Origin: Maritimibacter alkaliphilus
GTDB lineage: Bacteria; Pseudomonadota; Alphaproteobacteria; Rhodobacterales; Rhodobacteraceae
Assembly: GCF_019801605.1 (NCBI RefSeq)
Contig: NZ_JAHVIT010000003.1
Span: 248,001-312,000, forward strand
Length of the DNA: 64,000 nt
Direction: 5' to 3'
Positions 26,425-35,535 of the stretch are shown here, piece after piece. Within the stretch, counting starts at the first letter, position 1. Every line of letters starts with the position of its first letter. Below the pieces are notes generated by a model. The model was not told the origin of the DNA. It worked only from the letters and a program-made list of their open reading frames with translations, and did no database searches. Position numbers and translations under genes: made by a program.

Positions 26425-27312
26425 CACCTGTTCCTGCGGGTTGTCGTACTTGGACTTGTGGTCCGGCTCCACGTGGATCGTCACCTTGGTGTCGCCGATC
26501 TGGCGCTCCAGCTCCCTTTCGATCCGGTCGCAGATCTCATGCGCCTTGAAGACCGACATGGTCCCCGGCACGACAAGGTGGAAGTCGATGAAGGTCACCG
26601 GCCCGGCGTGGCGGGTGCGCAGATCGTGGGCCTCCATCGCGCCGTTCGATTCCGCCGCGATGATGTCGCGCAGCTTGGACAGCATCTCCTCCGGCACGGC
26701 CTCGTCCATCAGGCCGCTGAGGCTCTCCTGGATCACCTTGGCACCGGACCACAGGATGTTCAGCGCCACGAGGATCGCCATGATCGGGTCAAGCATCCAG
26801 ATCCCCGTCGACACCGCCAGCAGCAGGCCGATGGCCACGCCGAAGGAGGTCACCACGTCGGTCATCAGGTGCTTGCCGTCGGCCACCAGCGCCGGGCTCT
26901 TCTGGCGCCGGCCGCGGGTGATGAGCATCCAGGCCCAGAACCCGTTCGCCGCCGTTGCAAGGAGGTTGATCGCAAGGCCGCCGAAGGGCGTGTCCAGCAC
27001 GCGCGGCTCCTGGATGCCATGCCAGGCCTCGCGCAGGATCAGCAGCGCGGCGATGACGATCATCACCCCCTCGAAGACGGCGGCAAAGAACTCCGCCTTG
27101 TGGTGGCCGTAGGGGTGGTTGTCATCGGCGGGCCGCGCGGCGACCCGGATCGCAACCAGCGCCGCGATGGCGGTGGCCACGTTCACCGTGCTCTCCAGCG
27201 CGTCAGAGAGCAGCGCGACGGACCCGGTCATCCAATAGGCAATCGACTTCAGGAGAAGGACGGCCACCCCGACCACCAGCGAGCCGATGGCGAGTTTCAT
27301 CGTGTTGGTCAT
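26410..27312 (-). CDS. Cation diffusion facilitator (CDF) family transporter
   Basis: Metal/proton antiporter of 300 residues. Metal-site residues are in helix 2 (VALLSDALESTVNVATA) and helix 5 (ADGKHLMTDVVTSFGVAIG, the HxxxD pair). HPYGHHKAEFF is the conserved cytoplasmic segment. After six helices, a cytoplasmic domain (about 205-300) carries further histidines. This arrangement fits FieF/ZitB-type export of Zn, Fe, Co or Mn. The ATG at 27312 precedes the first helix. Monocistronic, with an AT-rich upstream island. Confidence 0.9.
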   Translation of the reverse strand: MTNTMKLAIGSLVVGVAVLLLKSIAYWMTGSVALLSDALESTVNVATAIAALVAIRVAARPADDNHPYGHHKAEFFAAVFEGVMIVIAALLILREAWHGIQEPRVLDTPFGGLAINLLATAANGFWAWMLITRGRRQKSPALVADGKHLMTDVVTSFGVAIGLLLAVSTGIWMLDPIMAILVALNILWSGAKVIQESLSGLMDEAVPEEMLSKLRDIIAAESNGAMEAHDLRTRHAGPVTFIDFHLVVPGTMSVFKAHEICDRIERELERQIGDTKVTIHVEPDHKSKYDNPQEQVILPK

Positions 27313-27770
27313 GGGGCGGTCCTCTTGGCTTGGGCGCGCAACATAGCCCCGATCCCGGATCACGCAAGCCCTTGTTTTTATTAATAAGAATGACTTGCAA
27401 AGGCAGCGGGCGCCGCACCGCAACCCCTTGCCACACAATGAAAATCGCCGCGGCGCAGCACGGCCCGGCCAGCACCGCCCTGCCCCGCGCGGTCCCCCTG
27501 CGCCGTCCGGCGGGCGACTCACCCCGCCCCGCGGGCCTGCCCAGGGGCCTGCCCGCGCGTCATGCCCCCGGCGTCACGGAAGCGTCACAGCCCCCGCCTA
27601 GGAGAGGGACGCCATCCGCCCCGCGCCGCGCCCACCCTCGCCCGCCCTCCCGGACCCGGCCTTGACGTTTGCCCGCCCGCGCGGATGCTGGTCCGGGCCG
27701 GGGCAGAGAACTCCCGGCAGGGCGCGTGGCGTGGAGGACGCGGCCCGCCCGTCGTTCCGAAGGACAGAAG
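27313..27770. other. 458-base intergenic region with an AT-rich island
   Basis: Divergent promoter region of the CDF gene and the phosphodiesterase. A sharp AT-rich island at 27370-27400 contains the palindrome TTATTAATAA (27378-27387) flanked by GCAAG (27364-27368) and CTTGC (27393-27397) in inverted orientation. This is a candidate metalloregulator or promoter site for the metal exporter. The remainder is very GC-rich with no convincing gene. Confidence 0.45.
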
Positions 27771-28586
27771 ATGACCCGTTTCCTGCACATCACCGACCTG
27801 CATGTCTCCGCCCCGGAGACCGACGACCCCGAGCGCCACGGCGACACCGAGGCGGTCCTGCGCCGGCTGGTGGAGATCGCCAACCGCCTACACCCGGCGC
27901 CCGACCTCGTCATCGCCTCGGGCGACCTGACCAACGTGGGCGACGAGGCGAGCTATCGCCACGTGCAGCGGATCCTCGAAGGGCTCGACATGCCGGTGGT
28001 TCTGACCCTGGGCAACCACGACCGGCGCGGCCCGTTCCACGCGGTCTTCGAGGGCTACGCCACCGCCCCGGACGGCCCGGTGGACCATGAGGCGGTGCAC
28101 GCGGGGCTGCATGTCATCGCACTGGACACCTCGGTGCCCGGCAAGGTGGGCGGCGCGCTGGACGAGGCGCAGTTCGCCGTCCTCGAACGCGCGCTCGGGC
28201 GGCACCTCGACCTGCCGAAGATCCTCGTCCTGCACCACCCGCCCAAGACGATCCCCGGCAGCGGCGGCCTGCCCTGGGCCACGCTGAGCGCCGAGGACAG
28301 CGCGCGCCTCCAGGCCCTGATCGCGGACCGGCAGGTGCTCTGCATCCTCTCCGGTCACGTGCACTACAACCGGATGAGCCTCTGGCACGGGGTGCCGGTG
28401 GTGATCACCAGCGGCCACCAGTCGACGGTGGACCTGACCCGGACCGATGCGCTCTCGGTGGTGGAGGGCAGCAGCTTCGCCATCTGCGACCTGCAGGAGG
28501 CCGGGCTTCAGGTGACCTTCGTCCCGCTGGAGGAACCCCGCCCGATCAAGGAAATCCCCATGGAACGCCTGCGGGCTTTTTCCTGA
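27771..28586 (+). CDS. Class III metallophosphoesterase (CpdA/GpdQ-like phosphodiesterase)
   Basis: Binuclear metal phosphodiesterase of 271 residues. The motif series is complete: D-x-H in HITDLHVS, GDLTN, GNHDR, HHPP and GHVHYN. Relatives hydrolyse cyclic nucleotides (CpdA) or glycerophosphodiesters (GpdQ). The ATG at 27771 follows AAGGACAGAAG. It is a single-gene unit closed by a strong bidirectional terminator. The proximity to the ugp genes (about 10 kb away) is not close enough to decide between the two substrates. Confidence 0.88.
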   Translation: MTRFLHITDLHVSAPETDDPERHGDTEAVLRRLVEIANRLHPAPDLVIASGDLTNVGDEASYRHVQRILEGLDMPVVLTLGNHDRRGPFHAVFEGYATAPDGPVDHEAVHAGLHVIALDTSVPGKVGGALDEAQFAVLERALGRHLDLPKILVLHHPPKTIPGSGGLPWATLSAEDSARLQALIADRQVLCILSGHVHYNRMSLWHGVPVVITSGHQSTVDLTRTDALSVVEGSSFAICDLQEAGLQVTFVPLEEPRPIKEIPMERLRAFS

Positions 28587-28630
28587 GGCGCGGCCTGCCC
28601 TTCCGTCGATAGCCCGCGCCGGACACGACA

Positions 28631-28658
28631 AAGCCCCGGGAGGTGTCCCCCGGGGCTT
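28631..28658. terminator. Bidirectional terminator between phosphodiesterase and amidase
   Basis: Perfect 10-bp stem AAGCCCCGGG / CCCGGGGCTT with an 8-base loop, followed by CATCTTT, between convergent genes. Confidence 0.8.
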
Positions 28659-28714
28659 CATCTTTCCGAAAATACTCACGGCGCCACGCCCGACAGGGGC
28701 GCAGCCCCTGCCGT

Positions 28715-30229
28715 TCAGGCGAACCCGAAGAAGCCGTCGGCCTCCGAGAGTTTCGGCGCGGCCTTGAGGGCTGCGATGTCTACCTTGGGCATCCCGAACT
28801 CGGCATCATTCTTGAAGAGCGCCTCGATCTCGGCGGCCACGGCCAGCACGCCGAGGTCGTCGCCGCGCTTGCCGACGATCTGCAGGCCGAAGGGCATGCC
28901 TGCCTCGTCGCGGCCCACGGGGATGGTGATCGCCGGATGGCCCGCCACGGTCGAGGCATAGGCCAGCGACAGCCAGTGGTAGTAGCTCTCGGTCTTCTGG
29001 CCGTCGATCTCCTCGGGGTAGAGCTCGCGCCAGTTGCGCGGCGAGATGGTGACGGCGGGCGAGAGCACGTAGTCGGTGGTCTCGAAGAAGGCCTGCCAGC
29101 GGCGGTAGAAGGCCCCCTGCTGGGTCAGTGCCTGCGCCACGTCGAGACCGGAATACCCCAGCCCCTCTTCCCAGTTGGCGGTGACGTTCGGGCCCATCTG
29201 GTCGGCGTGATGCTTCATCCGGTCCTCGTGACCGGCCATCATCATCACGGCGCGCAGCACGGCAAAGATCCGGTCGCAATCGGTGCAGTCCGGCGTGCCC
29301 TCGTCCAGCTGCCCGAGATAGGGCGCGAGGCCCTTGCAGGTCTTCTGGAAGGCCCGGCGCACGATGTTCTCGGTCAGGGTGAAGCCGTAGTCCTCGGTCA
29401 TCGCGAACTTCAGCGTCGTCAGGTCGACCCGCGGCAGGTTGGTGAAGGCCATCGGGTCCCAGGGCGTCTTGCCGCCGGAGACATAGGTGTAGGGATCATC
29501 GCGGTCGGGCCGCGCCAGCACTGCCAGCATCAGCGCCGCATCGGCCACGGTGCGGGCCATCGGGCCCGAGGTCGGCAGCGGGATCAGCGCCGGGCCGCGG
29601 GTGTTGCCGGGCACCACGCCGGGGGTCGGGCGATAGCCCACGACGCCACAGAAGGCCGCGGGGTTGCGGAGCGAGCCGCCGGTATCCGAGCCGGTGCAGA
29701 GCGGTGCCATGCCGGTGGCCAGTGCCACGGCAGACCCGCCCGAGGAGCCGGCGCAGCTCTTGGTCAGGTCATGCGGGTTGGCGGTGACCCCGTAGACCGC
29801 GTTGCGGGTGTTGGCCCCGGCCGAGAACTCGGGGTTGTTGGTCTTGCCCAGCACCCCTGCCCCGGCGGCGCGCATGGCGGCCACGATGGCGTCGTCCTTG
29901 GTGGCGACATTGTCCTTGTAGATGGTCGAGCCGAGGGTCGTCTTGAGGCCCGTCACGTCGATCATGTCCTTCACGCCGAAGGGCAGCCCCTCGACGAGGC
30001 CCAGCGTCTCGCCCTTGGCGACCCGCGCCTCGGAGGCCTTGGCCTCGGCCAGCGTACGCTCGAAGTCGTAGTCCACAAGCGCGTTGACGGCGGGGTTCAC
30101 CGCCTCGGTCCGCGCGATGCAGGCCTCGGCCAGTTCCACCGGCGAAAGCTTGCGGCGGGCAATCAGGCTGCGGGCCTCGATCGCGCTGAGGTCCGCGGGA
30201 TCGGTGGCCAGTTTCGGCGTATCGGTCAT
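28715..30229 (-). CDS. Amidase (amidase signature family), second copy in window
   Basis: Ser-cisSer-Lys amidase of 504 residues. The lysine is in LPFGVKDMIDVTG (about residue 86), the loop is CAGSSGGSAVALATG, and the nucleophile lies in GSDTGGSLRNPA. The ATG at 30229 follows AGGAGA. It is the last gene of the leftward transporter/catabolic operon, 35 bases after the FAD oxidoreductase. It probably releases ammonia or a free amine from the imported compound. It is not a recent duplicate of the amidase at 24928-26343; the two differ strongly outside the motifs. Confidence 0.9.
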   Translation of the reverse strand: MTDTPKLATDPADLSAIEARSLIARRKLSPVELAEACIARTEAVNPAVNALVDYDFERTLAEAKASEARVAKGETLGLVEGLPFGVKDMIDVTGLKTTLGSTIYKDNVATKDDAIVAAMRAAGAGVLGKTNNPEFSAGANTRNAVYGVTANPHDLTKSCAGSSGGSAVALATGMAPLCTGSDTGGSLRNPAAFCGVVGYRPTPGVVPGNTRGPALIPLPTSGPMARTVADAALMLAVLARPDRDDPYTYVSGGKTPWDPMAFTNLPRVDLTTLKFAMTEDYGFTLTENIVRRAFQKTCKGLAPYLGQLDEGTPDCTDCDRIFAVLRAVMMMAGHEDRMKHHADQMGPNVTANWEEGLGYSGLDVAQALTQQGAFYRRWQAFFETTDYVLSPAVTISPRNWRELYPEEIDGQKTESYYHWLSLAYASTVAGHPAITIPVGRDEAGMPFGLQIVGKRGDDLGVLAVAAEIEALFKNDAEFGMPKVDIAALKAAPKLSEADGFFGFA

Positions 30230-30264
30230 CTCGTCTTCTCCTGTCATCCGGCCCGACCCGCAGG

Positions 30265-31497
30265 TCAGAGCCCCAATCGTGCCGGGCGCAGAACCGGATG
30301 GGCGGTCTGTCCCGTCAGCATGTCGTCCGCCAGCAGTTCGGCGGTGGTCGGCCCCAGCGTGAAGCCCTGATGCCCGTGGCCGGTGTTCAGCCACAGGCCC
30401 TTGTGTTTCGAAAGCGCGCCCACGACCGGCAGCATGTCCGGCATGCAGGGCCGGTCGCCGTGCCAGGGCTGGGCCTCGACCCGTCGGCCGAGGTCTATGA
30501 ACTCGCGGGTCTGGGCCTCGACCTTGGCCAGTTGCACCGGGTTCGGCGCGGCGCCTTCCCGCACCACCTGCGCCCCGGTCAGCAGGCGGGTGCCCATGCG
30601 CGTGGGGATCAGAACGCCGGTGCGATCCGCATCGGCAAAGATCATGTCGAGCGCGGTGCCGCCCTTGAAATGCAGGTGATACCCGCGCTTGCGTACCATG
30701 CGCAGGCGATACCCCAGCGGTGCGATCAGGCGCGGCGTCCAGGGCCCGGCGGCGAGCACCAGGTCGGCGGCCTCATGGGTCCCGGCAGAGCCATGGACGC
30801 GCCAGCCGGCCCCGATCGGGGCGATGGCGGAGATCTCGGATTTCTCGACCTTGCCGCCGCGACGGGTGAAGAGATCGGCATAGGCCTGCACGAGCGCACC
30901 GGGATCGGTGCAGGAGATCGCATCCTGCCATTCGATCGCCCCGGCGTAGCGGCGGGTCAGCGCGGGCTCCTCGGCGGCCAGTTCGTCGCCGCTCAGTACC
31001 CGCAGCTTCAGGCCCCAGCGATCGGCCACCGCCTGCGCCTCCGCCCGGCCCCGGTCGAACCCGTCCTTGCTGCCGAAGCCGGTGCGGTACCCCTTGTGGC
31101 GAATGATGTCGGAGGCGCCCGACGCCTCGATCAGCCCGTGATGGTCCGCGGGCGAGCGCGCGGTGATCGCGTGGTAGGTCTTCGACAGCTCCATGTGGCG
31201 CGCGGGCTGCGAGTGCCACCAATAGGCGAAGAGCGCGCGGGCCTGCGACGGCAGCGCGTCGAAGGTCCAGTGAATGTTGTTGTCGCGCCGCAGCGCGACG
31301 TTCCACAGCGCGGAGAGGTCCCGCGGCATCGGATAGGGTTCGGCGGCCTCACCGTGGATGAGGCCGCCGTTGCCATAGCTGGTCTCGCGCCCGGGCGCCT
31401 TGCGGTCGATCAGGAGCACATCGCGACCGCGGGCCTGCAGGGCCAGTGCGGTCGACACGCCGATCATGCCGGCGCCGAGAACGATGACGTCAGCCAT
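30265..31497 (-). CDS. FAD-dependent amine/D-amino acid oxidoreductase (DadA-like)
   Basis: Flavoprotein of 410 residues in the DAO family. The dinucleotide motif VIVLGAGMIGVSTALALQ with the acidic end of strand 2 (DVLLIDRKAPG) opens the protein. Next comes ETSYGNGGLIHGEA, typical of D-amino acid dehydrogenases. The C-terminal GLWLNTGHGHQGFTLGPTTAELLAD is the second FAD-binding signature. Probably a membrane-associated dehydrogenase converting an amine or D-amino acid to an imine. A RidA-like gene 9 bases upstream and an amidase downstream fit imine handling and amide hydrolysis of the same compound. Confidence 0.87.
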   Translation of the reverse strand: MADVIVLGAGMIGVSTALALQARGRDVLLIDRKAPGRETSYGNGGLIHGEAAEPYPMPRDLSALWNVALRRDNNIHWTFDALPSQARALFAYWWHSQPARHMELSKTYHAITARSPADHHGLIEASGASDIIRHKGYRTGFGSKDGFDRGRAEAQAVADRWGLKLRVLSGDELAAEEPALTRRYAGAIEWQDAISCTDPGALVQAYADLFTRRGGKVEKSEISAIAPIGAGWRVHGSAGTHEAADLVLAAGPWTPRLIAPLGYRLRMVRKRGYHLHFKGGTALDMIFADADRTGVLIPTRMGTRLLTGAQVVREGAAPNPVQLAKVEAQTREFIDLGRRVEAQPWHGDRPCMPDMLPVVGALSKHKGLWLNTGHGHQGFTLGPTTAELLADDMLTGQTAHPVLRPARLGL

Positions 31498-31506
31498 GGG
31501 CGGGGA

Positions 31507-31848
31507 TCACTTCCCCTCGGCGATGACGGTGATTTCCACCAGCGCCTCGGGCAGCATCAGCTCGATGCCGACGGTCGTGCGCGAGGGCTTGGGATCGCCG
31601 AAGTAGGAGGCATAGACCTCGTTGAACGCGCCGAAGTCGGAGGGGTTCACGAGGTAGCAGGTGGCGGTGACCACGTCGTCGAGGCTCAGGCCTTCACCGG
31701 CCAGCGTGGCCTTGATGTTTTCCAGGCACTGCTTGGTCTGACCGGCAACGCCGCCTTCGGCCAGAACGCCGGGCGCGGAGAAGCCGAGCTCACCCGAGAG
31801 GTAGTAGGTGTTGCCGAGCTTGCGGACCTTGGAAAGAGGGACAGACAT
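31507..31848 (-). CDS. RidA (YjgF/YER057c/UK114) family protein
   Basis: Chorismate-mutase-like trimer subunit of 113 residues. It starts MSVPLSKVRKLGNTYYLSGELG and has the GQTKQCLENIKATLAGEGLSLDDVVTATCYL core of the family. Where RidA proper has the substrate-contacting arginine in the ..VARLP.. turn, this protein reads GIELMLP, so the arginine seems absent, as in the less understood Rid4-7 subfamilies. Linked to a DadA-like oxidase that would form imines. A good AAAGGA site supports the start at 31848. Confidence 0.88.
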   Translation of the reverse strand: MSVPLSKVRKLGNTYYLSGELGFSAPGVLAEGGVAGQTKQCLENIKATLAGEGLSLDDVVTATCYLVNPSDFGAFNEVYASYFGDPKPSRTTVGIELMLPEALVEITVIAEGK

Positions 31849-31937
31849 TGATTTTCCTTTCACTGTCGTAAGTTGGGGCGCAGCCAAGGCCGCGCCCCGA
31901 GGGGATTTGGTTGGACGGGCGGGAACCGGCAAGCGCG

Positions 31938-31969
31938 TGACACTGCCCCCGACCGGGGGCGCTGTGTCA
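31938..31969 (-). terminator. Hairpin at the end of the ATPase gene
   Basis: TGACAC-TGCCCCC opposite GGGGGC-GC-TGTGTCA forms a long GC stem that includes the ATPase stop codon. It lies between the transporter part and the enzyme part (RidA, oxidoreductase, amidase) of the operon, and may reduce transcription or protect the upstream mRNA. There is no T-run. Confidence 0.55.
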
Positions 31970-33616
31970 GGCCCCCGCCCGTTCCAATGCGGCGATGTCG
32001 GGAACTTCCCACCCCTGGCCCGGCATCGCGGCAAGCAGTTTCTTGGTGTACTCGTTCTGCGGGTTCGAGAAGACCTGGTCCGAGTTGCCCCGTTCCACGA
32101 TCTGGCCCTTGTTCATCACCACGATGTTGTCGCTGACCTGGGCCGCGACGCGCAGGTCGTGGGTGATGAAGAGCATGGTCAGGCCCATCTCTTCCTTGAT
32201 CTCGGCCAGCAGGTTCAGAACCTCCTTCTGCACCGACACGTCCAGCGCCGAGACGCTTTCATCCGCGATCAGGATTTCCGGCTCCACCATCAGGGCGCGG
32301 GCAATGCAGATCCGCTGACGCTGGCCCCCCGAGAACTGGTTCGGATAGCGGTGCAGCGCGTCCTGCTCCATCCGCACGATGCGCAGCAGCTCGCGGGCCT
32401 TCTGCATCGCCACCTTGCGCGGCACGCCGAAGTTCACCGGCCCCTCGACCAGCTGGTCGCCAATCGTGCGGCGCGGGTTGAGCGAGCCGTAGGGGTCCTG
32501 GAAGATGATCTGGATCTTCTTGCGCCAGTCATGAAGCTGCCCGCGCGGAATGCGCGAGAATTCCTTGCCGCCGATCCAGACCGCGCCATCGTCGATGTCG
32601 GTCAGGCGGATCAGGCAGCGCACCAGCGTGGACTTGCCCGACCCGGATTCGCCCACGATGCCCAGCGTCTCGCCCTTGCGGATCTCGAGGTTCACGTCCT
32701 GCACCGCCTTCACGGTGCGGGCCGGGGCAAAGAGCGTGCGCGCGGTGTGGAAGGTCTTTTCCAGCGCGACGACCTTCATCACCACCTCGTTGCCCTCGAT
32801 CGAGGGCGGGGCCTCGCGGGTGCGGCGCGGCACCGCGTCGATCAGCTGACGGGTATAGGGGTGCTTGGGCCGGTTCAGGACCTCGTCCGCCGTCCCCTGC
32901 TCCACCACGAGGCCCTTCTGCATCACGACCACGCGGTCCGCGATCTCGGCCACGACGTCGAAGTCGTGGGTCACGAACATGATGCCGGCCGAATGCGTCT
33001 CCTTCAGCTGCTTGAAGAGGCTGAGGATCTGCGACTGCGTCGTCACGTCGAGCGCGGTGGTCGGCTCGTCCGCGATCAGCAGTGCCGGGTCCATGGCAAG
33101 GGCGATGGCAATGACGATCCGCTGACGCTGACCGCCCGAGAGCTGGTGCGGGAAGGAATGGTAGATCCGCTCCGGCTCGGGCAGGTGCACCTCGTCCAGC
33201 AGCTTGATCGTGCGCGCGCGGCGCTCCGACTTCGACATGCTGGAATGGGTGGCAAAGACCTCCTCGATCTGGTCCCCCACCGTATAGCAGGGGTTCAGGG
33301 CCGACATCGGCTCCTGGAAGATCATCGCCATGCGGTTGCCGCGCAGCTTGGAGTGCTGCCTGTCCGACAGCTTGAGCACGTCGGTGCCCTCGAAGAGCAC
33401 CTCGCCCTGCGAGGGTTTCAGCACCCGGGGCAGCAGCCCCATGGTGGTGAAGGAGGTAATCGACTTGCCCGAACCGGATTCGCCCACGATGCAGACGATC
33501 TCGTTGCGCTTCACGTCGAGGTTCAGGTTTTCCACCGCATGGGGCCGGTCGCCGCCTTCCGGCAGGTCGATGGTCAGATTGCGGATCGAGAGGACGGTAT
33601 TTTGCGTGTCGCTCAT
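31967..33616 (-). CDS. Dipeptide/oligopeptide ABC transporter ATP-binding protein, DppD-DppF fusion
   Basis: One chain of 549 residues carries both ATPases that are usually separate. Domain 1: Walker A GESGSGKS (45-52), signature LSGGQRQR (159-166), Walker [13 protein letters not shown]. Domain 2: Walker [10 protein letters not shown] (322-330), signature FSGGQRQR (428-435), Walker [13 protein letters not shown]. Note the D-E-S in place of D-E-P, common in the DppF-type half. Each domain ends with the oligopeptide-type C-terminal segment ([24 protein letters not shown]). Such tandem fusions are known (GsiA-like). Confidence 0.93.
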   Translation of the reverse strand: MSDTQNTVLSIRNLTIDLPEGGDRPHAVENLNLDVKRNEIVCIVGESGSGKSITSFTTMGLLPRVLKPSQGEVLFEGTDVLKLSDRQHSKLRGNRMAMIFQEPMSALNPCYTVGDQIEEVFATHSSMSKSERRARTIKLLDEVHLPEPERIYHSFPHQLSGGQRQRIVIAIALAMDPALLIADEPTTALDVTTQSQILSLFKQLKETHSAGIMFVTHDFDVVAEIADRVVVMQKGLVVEQGTADEVLNRPKHPYTRQLIDAVPRRTREAPPSIEGNEVVMKVVALEKTFHTARTLFAPARTVKAVQDVNLEIRKGETLGIVGESGSGKSTLVRCLIRLTDIDDGAVWIGGKEFSRIPRGQLHDWRKKIQIIFQDPYGSLNPRRTIGDQLVEGPVNFGVPRKVAMQKARELLRIVRMEQDALHRYPNQFSGGQRQRICIARALMVEPEILIADESVSALDVSVQKEVLNLLAEIKEEMGLTMLFITHDLRVAAQVSDNIVVMNKGQIVERGNSDQVFSNPQNEYTKKLLAAMPGQGWEVPDIAALERAGA

Positions 33617-33619
33617 GGA

Positions 33620-34531
33620 TCAGTTCCTTCCCTCGGGGGACGAGATATCGCGGATACCGTCGCCGAAGACGTTGATGGCGAAGACGAGCACGAAGAGGCA
33701 CAGACCCGGGATCGTGATCAGCCAGCTTTCGAAGAGCAGCATCTCCTTGCCTTCCGAGATCATCAGACCCCAGGACGGAGTGGGCGGCTGAACGCCGAGG
33801 CCAAGGAAGGACAGGCCCGCTTCCAGCATGATGGCCGAGGCCATCTCGAGCGAGGCGATCACGACCAGCTGGCTGGTGACGTTGGGCAGGATGTCCTTGC
33901 GCAGGATGCGCGGCATCCGGGCGCCCAGCACTTCCGCCGCCGAGACGTACTCCATGTTGCGCAGCTGCATGGTGGCGGCGCGGATCACGACGGCGAAGCG
34001 GTCCCAGAGCAGCAGGCCCAGCGTCACGGTCACCACGGTGATCGAGCCACCGAAGAGCGACACGCAGGCCAGCGCCACGAGGATCGCGGGCAGCGCGAGG
34101 CGGACGTTGATCAGGAACTGGACGACCTGGTCGATACGGCCGCCGAAGTAGCCGGCCAGCAGGCCCATGGTGGTGCCGATGATCCCCGACATCAGCGTGG
34201 CCAGCAGGCCAACACCGAGCGAGACCCGGGCCCCGTAGAGCAGACGCGAAAGCATGTCGCGGCCAAGCGCGTCGGTGCCCAGCAGGTGGGTGCTGTCACC
34301 GCCCATGAAGGCGGGACGGACCATGCGGGCGAGCAGGTTCTGCTTGTAGGGGTCATGGGGCGCCAGAAGCGGCGCAAAGATCGCGATCAGCACGATCAGC
34401 AGCAGGATGCCGCCCGACACCATGAGGTTGCGGTTCTTGAGCGCGCGCTTCATCAGCGCCTGACGCGGAGTGATTTCTTTCTTCTGGGTCACGGTCTTGC
34501 CTTCAGAGGCAGAAGTATCGGTGGTGGACAT
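33620..34531 (-). CDS. Dipeptide-type ABC transporter permease (DppC-like)
   Basis: Permease of 303 residues. A cytoplasmic N-terminus of about 40 residues leads to the first helix (LMVSGGILLLIVLIAIFAPLLAPHDPYKQN, the DppC landmark). HLLGTDALGRDMLSRLLYGARVSL is diagnostic for the family, and the EAA loop is VSAAEVLGARMPRILRKDILPN. Three bases from the next gene, and 3 bases after the DppB-like gene: a tight operon. Confidence 0.92.
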   Translation of the reverse strand: MSTTDTSASEGKTVTQKKEITPRQALMKRALKNRNLMVSGGILLLIVLIAIFAPLLAPHDPYKQNLLARMVRPAFMGGDSTHLLGTDALGRDMLSRLLYGARVSLGVGLLATLMSGIIGTTMGLLAGYFGGRIDQVVQFLINVRLALPAILVALACVSLFGGSITVVTVTLGLLLWDRFAVVIRAATMQLRNMEYVSAAEVLGARMPRILRKDILPNVTSQLVVIASLEMASAIMLEAGLSFLGLGVQPPTPSWGLMISEGKEMLLFESWLITIPGLCLFVLVFAINVFGDGIRDISSPEGRN

Positions 34532-34534
34532 GGA

Positions 34535-35452
34535 TCAGCCGCTCCGCAGACGGGGGTCGAGCCAGGCGTTCAGCACGTCGGCCAGGAAGGTGAAGACGAT
34601 GTAGAACATCGAGAAGATCAGGATCAGCGCCTGCATCGTCGACAGATCGTTGCGCGAGATCGACTGCCAGGCGAGGAAGCCTGCGCCATGCAGCGCGAAG
34701 ACCGTCTCGGTCACGATGGAGCCGCCGAGCATGAAGCCCATCTGCACCGCCGCCAGCGAAACCACGGGAATGACCGCGTTGCGCAGCGCGTGCTTGAACA
34801 GCACCTTGCGCGGCCGCAGGCCCTTGGCCTTGGCGGTCCGGATGTAGTCGGAGGACAGCACGTCGATCATGCCCGCGCGGGTCAGTCGCATCAGGGCGGG
34901 CGTGGCGTAGTAGCCAAGCACGATCGTCGGCATGATGAAGCTTTGCCAACTGTCGGAGCCGGAGGCCGGCAGCCATCCGAGGTTGATCGAGAACAGGACG
35001 ATCAGCAGCAGGCCGAACCAGAAGCTGGGGATCGCCTCCCCCACCACCGCGATGAACACGGCCACCCGGTCGAGCAGGGAGTTCGGCTTGATCGCCGAAA
35101 GCACCCCCATCGGAAGCGATATCAGCAGCGCAAAACTGATCGCGCAGAGGCCGAGGGTCACCGTAGTGCCAAGCCGGCTGAAGATCATGTCCGACACGGG
35201 CATGTTGTAATAGTAGCTGATGCCGAAATCGCCGCGCACGGCGTTGCCCAGCCAGTCGAGGTACTGCACGGGGATCGGACGGTCGAAGCCGTATTGTTCC
35301 CGGATGACGGCGATTTCCTCGTCGGTTGCGGTCTCGCCGGCCAGGGCGATCGCAGGATCGCCGGCCATGTAGACCAGCCCGAAGCTGATAATGGAAACCG
35401 TCAGCGCCACCATGGCGGCCATAACGAGTTTTGTCAGGATAAACCGGACCAT
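34535..35452 (-). CDS. Dipeptide-type ABC transporter permease (DppB-like)
   Basis: Permease of 305 residues. The N-terminal helix (FILTKLVMAAMVALTVSIISFGLVYMAGDP) and the DFGISYYYNMPVSDMIFSRLGTT segment are typical of DppB. The EAA-type loop reads DYIRTAKAKGLRPRKVLFKHALRNAVIP. It is separated from the binding protein gene by a GC-rich hairpin, the usual arrangement for lowering permease expression relative to the binding protein. Confidence 0.92.
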   Translation of the reverse strand: MVRFILTKLVMAAMVALTVSIISFGLVYMAGDPAIALAGETATDEEIAVIREQYGFDRPIPVQYLDWLGNAVRGDFGISYYYNMPVSDMIFSRLGTTVTLGLCAISFALLISLPMGVLSAIKPNSLLDRVAVFIAVVGEAIPSFWFGLLLIVLFSINLGWLPASGSDSWQSFIMPTIVLGYYATPALMRLTRAGMIDVLSSDYIRTAKAKGLRPRKVLFKHALRNAVIPVVSLAAVQMGFMLGGSIVTETVFALHGAGFLAWQSISRNDLSTMQALILIFSMFYIVFTFLADVLNAWLDPRLRSG

Positions 35453-35497
35453 CTGTCCCTCTGCCTTCCCTTTTCTAGGGTCTTATTATGTGCAACA

Positions 35498-35521
35498 CCG
35501 GGCCGCGCTGACGCGGCCCGG
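35498..35521 (-). terminator. Intercistronic stem-loop after the binding-protein gene
   Basis: Perfect 10-bp stem CCGGGCCGCG / CGCGGCCCGG with loop CTGA (read on + strand), between binding protein and first permease. It likely stabilises the binding-protein mRNA and gives partial readthrough. Confidence 0.7.
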
Positions 35522-35535
35522 CATCGGTGGTGCGA

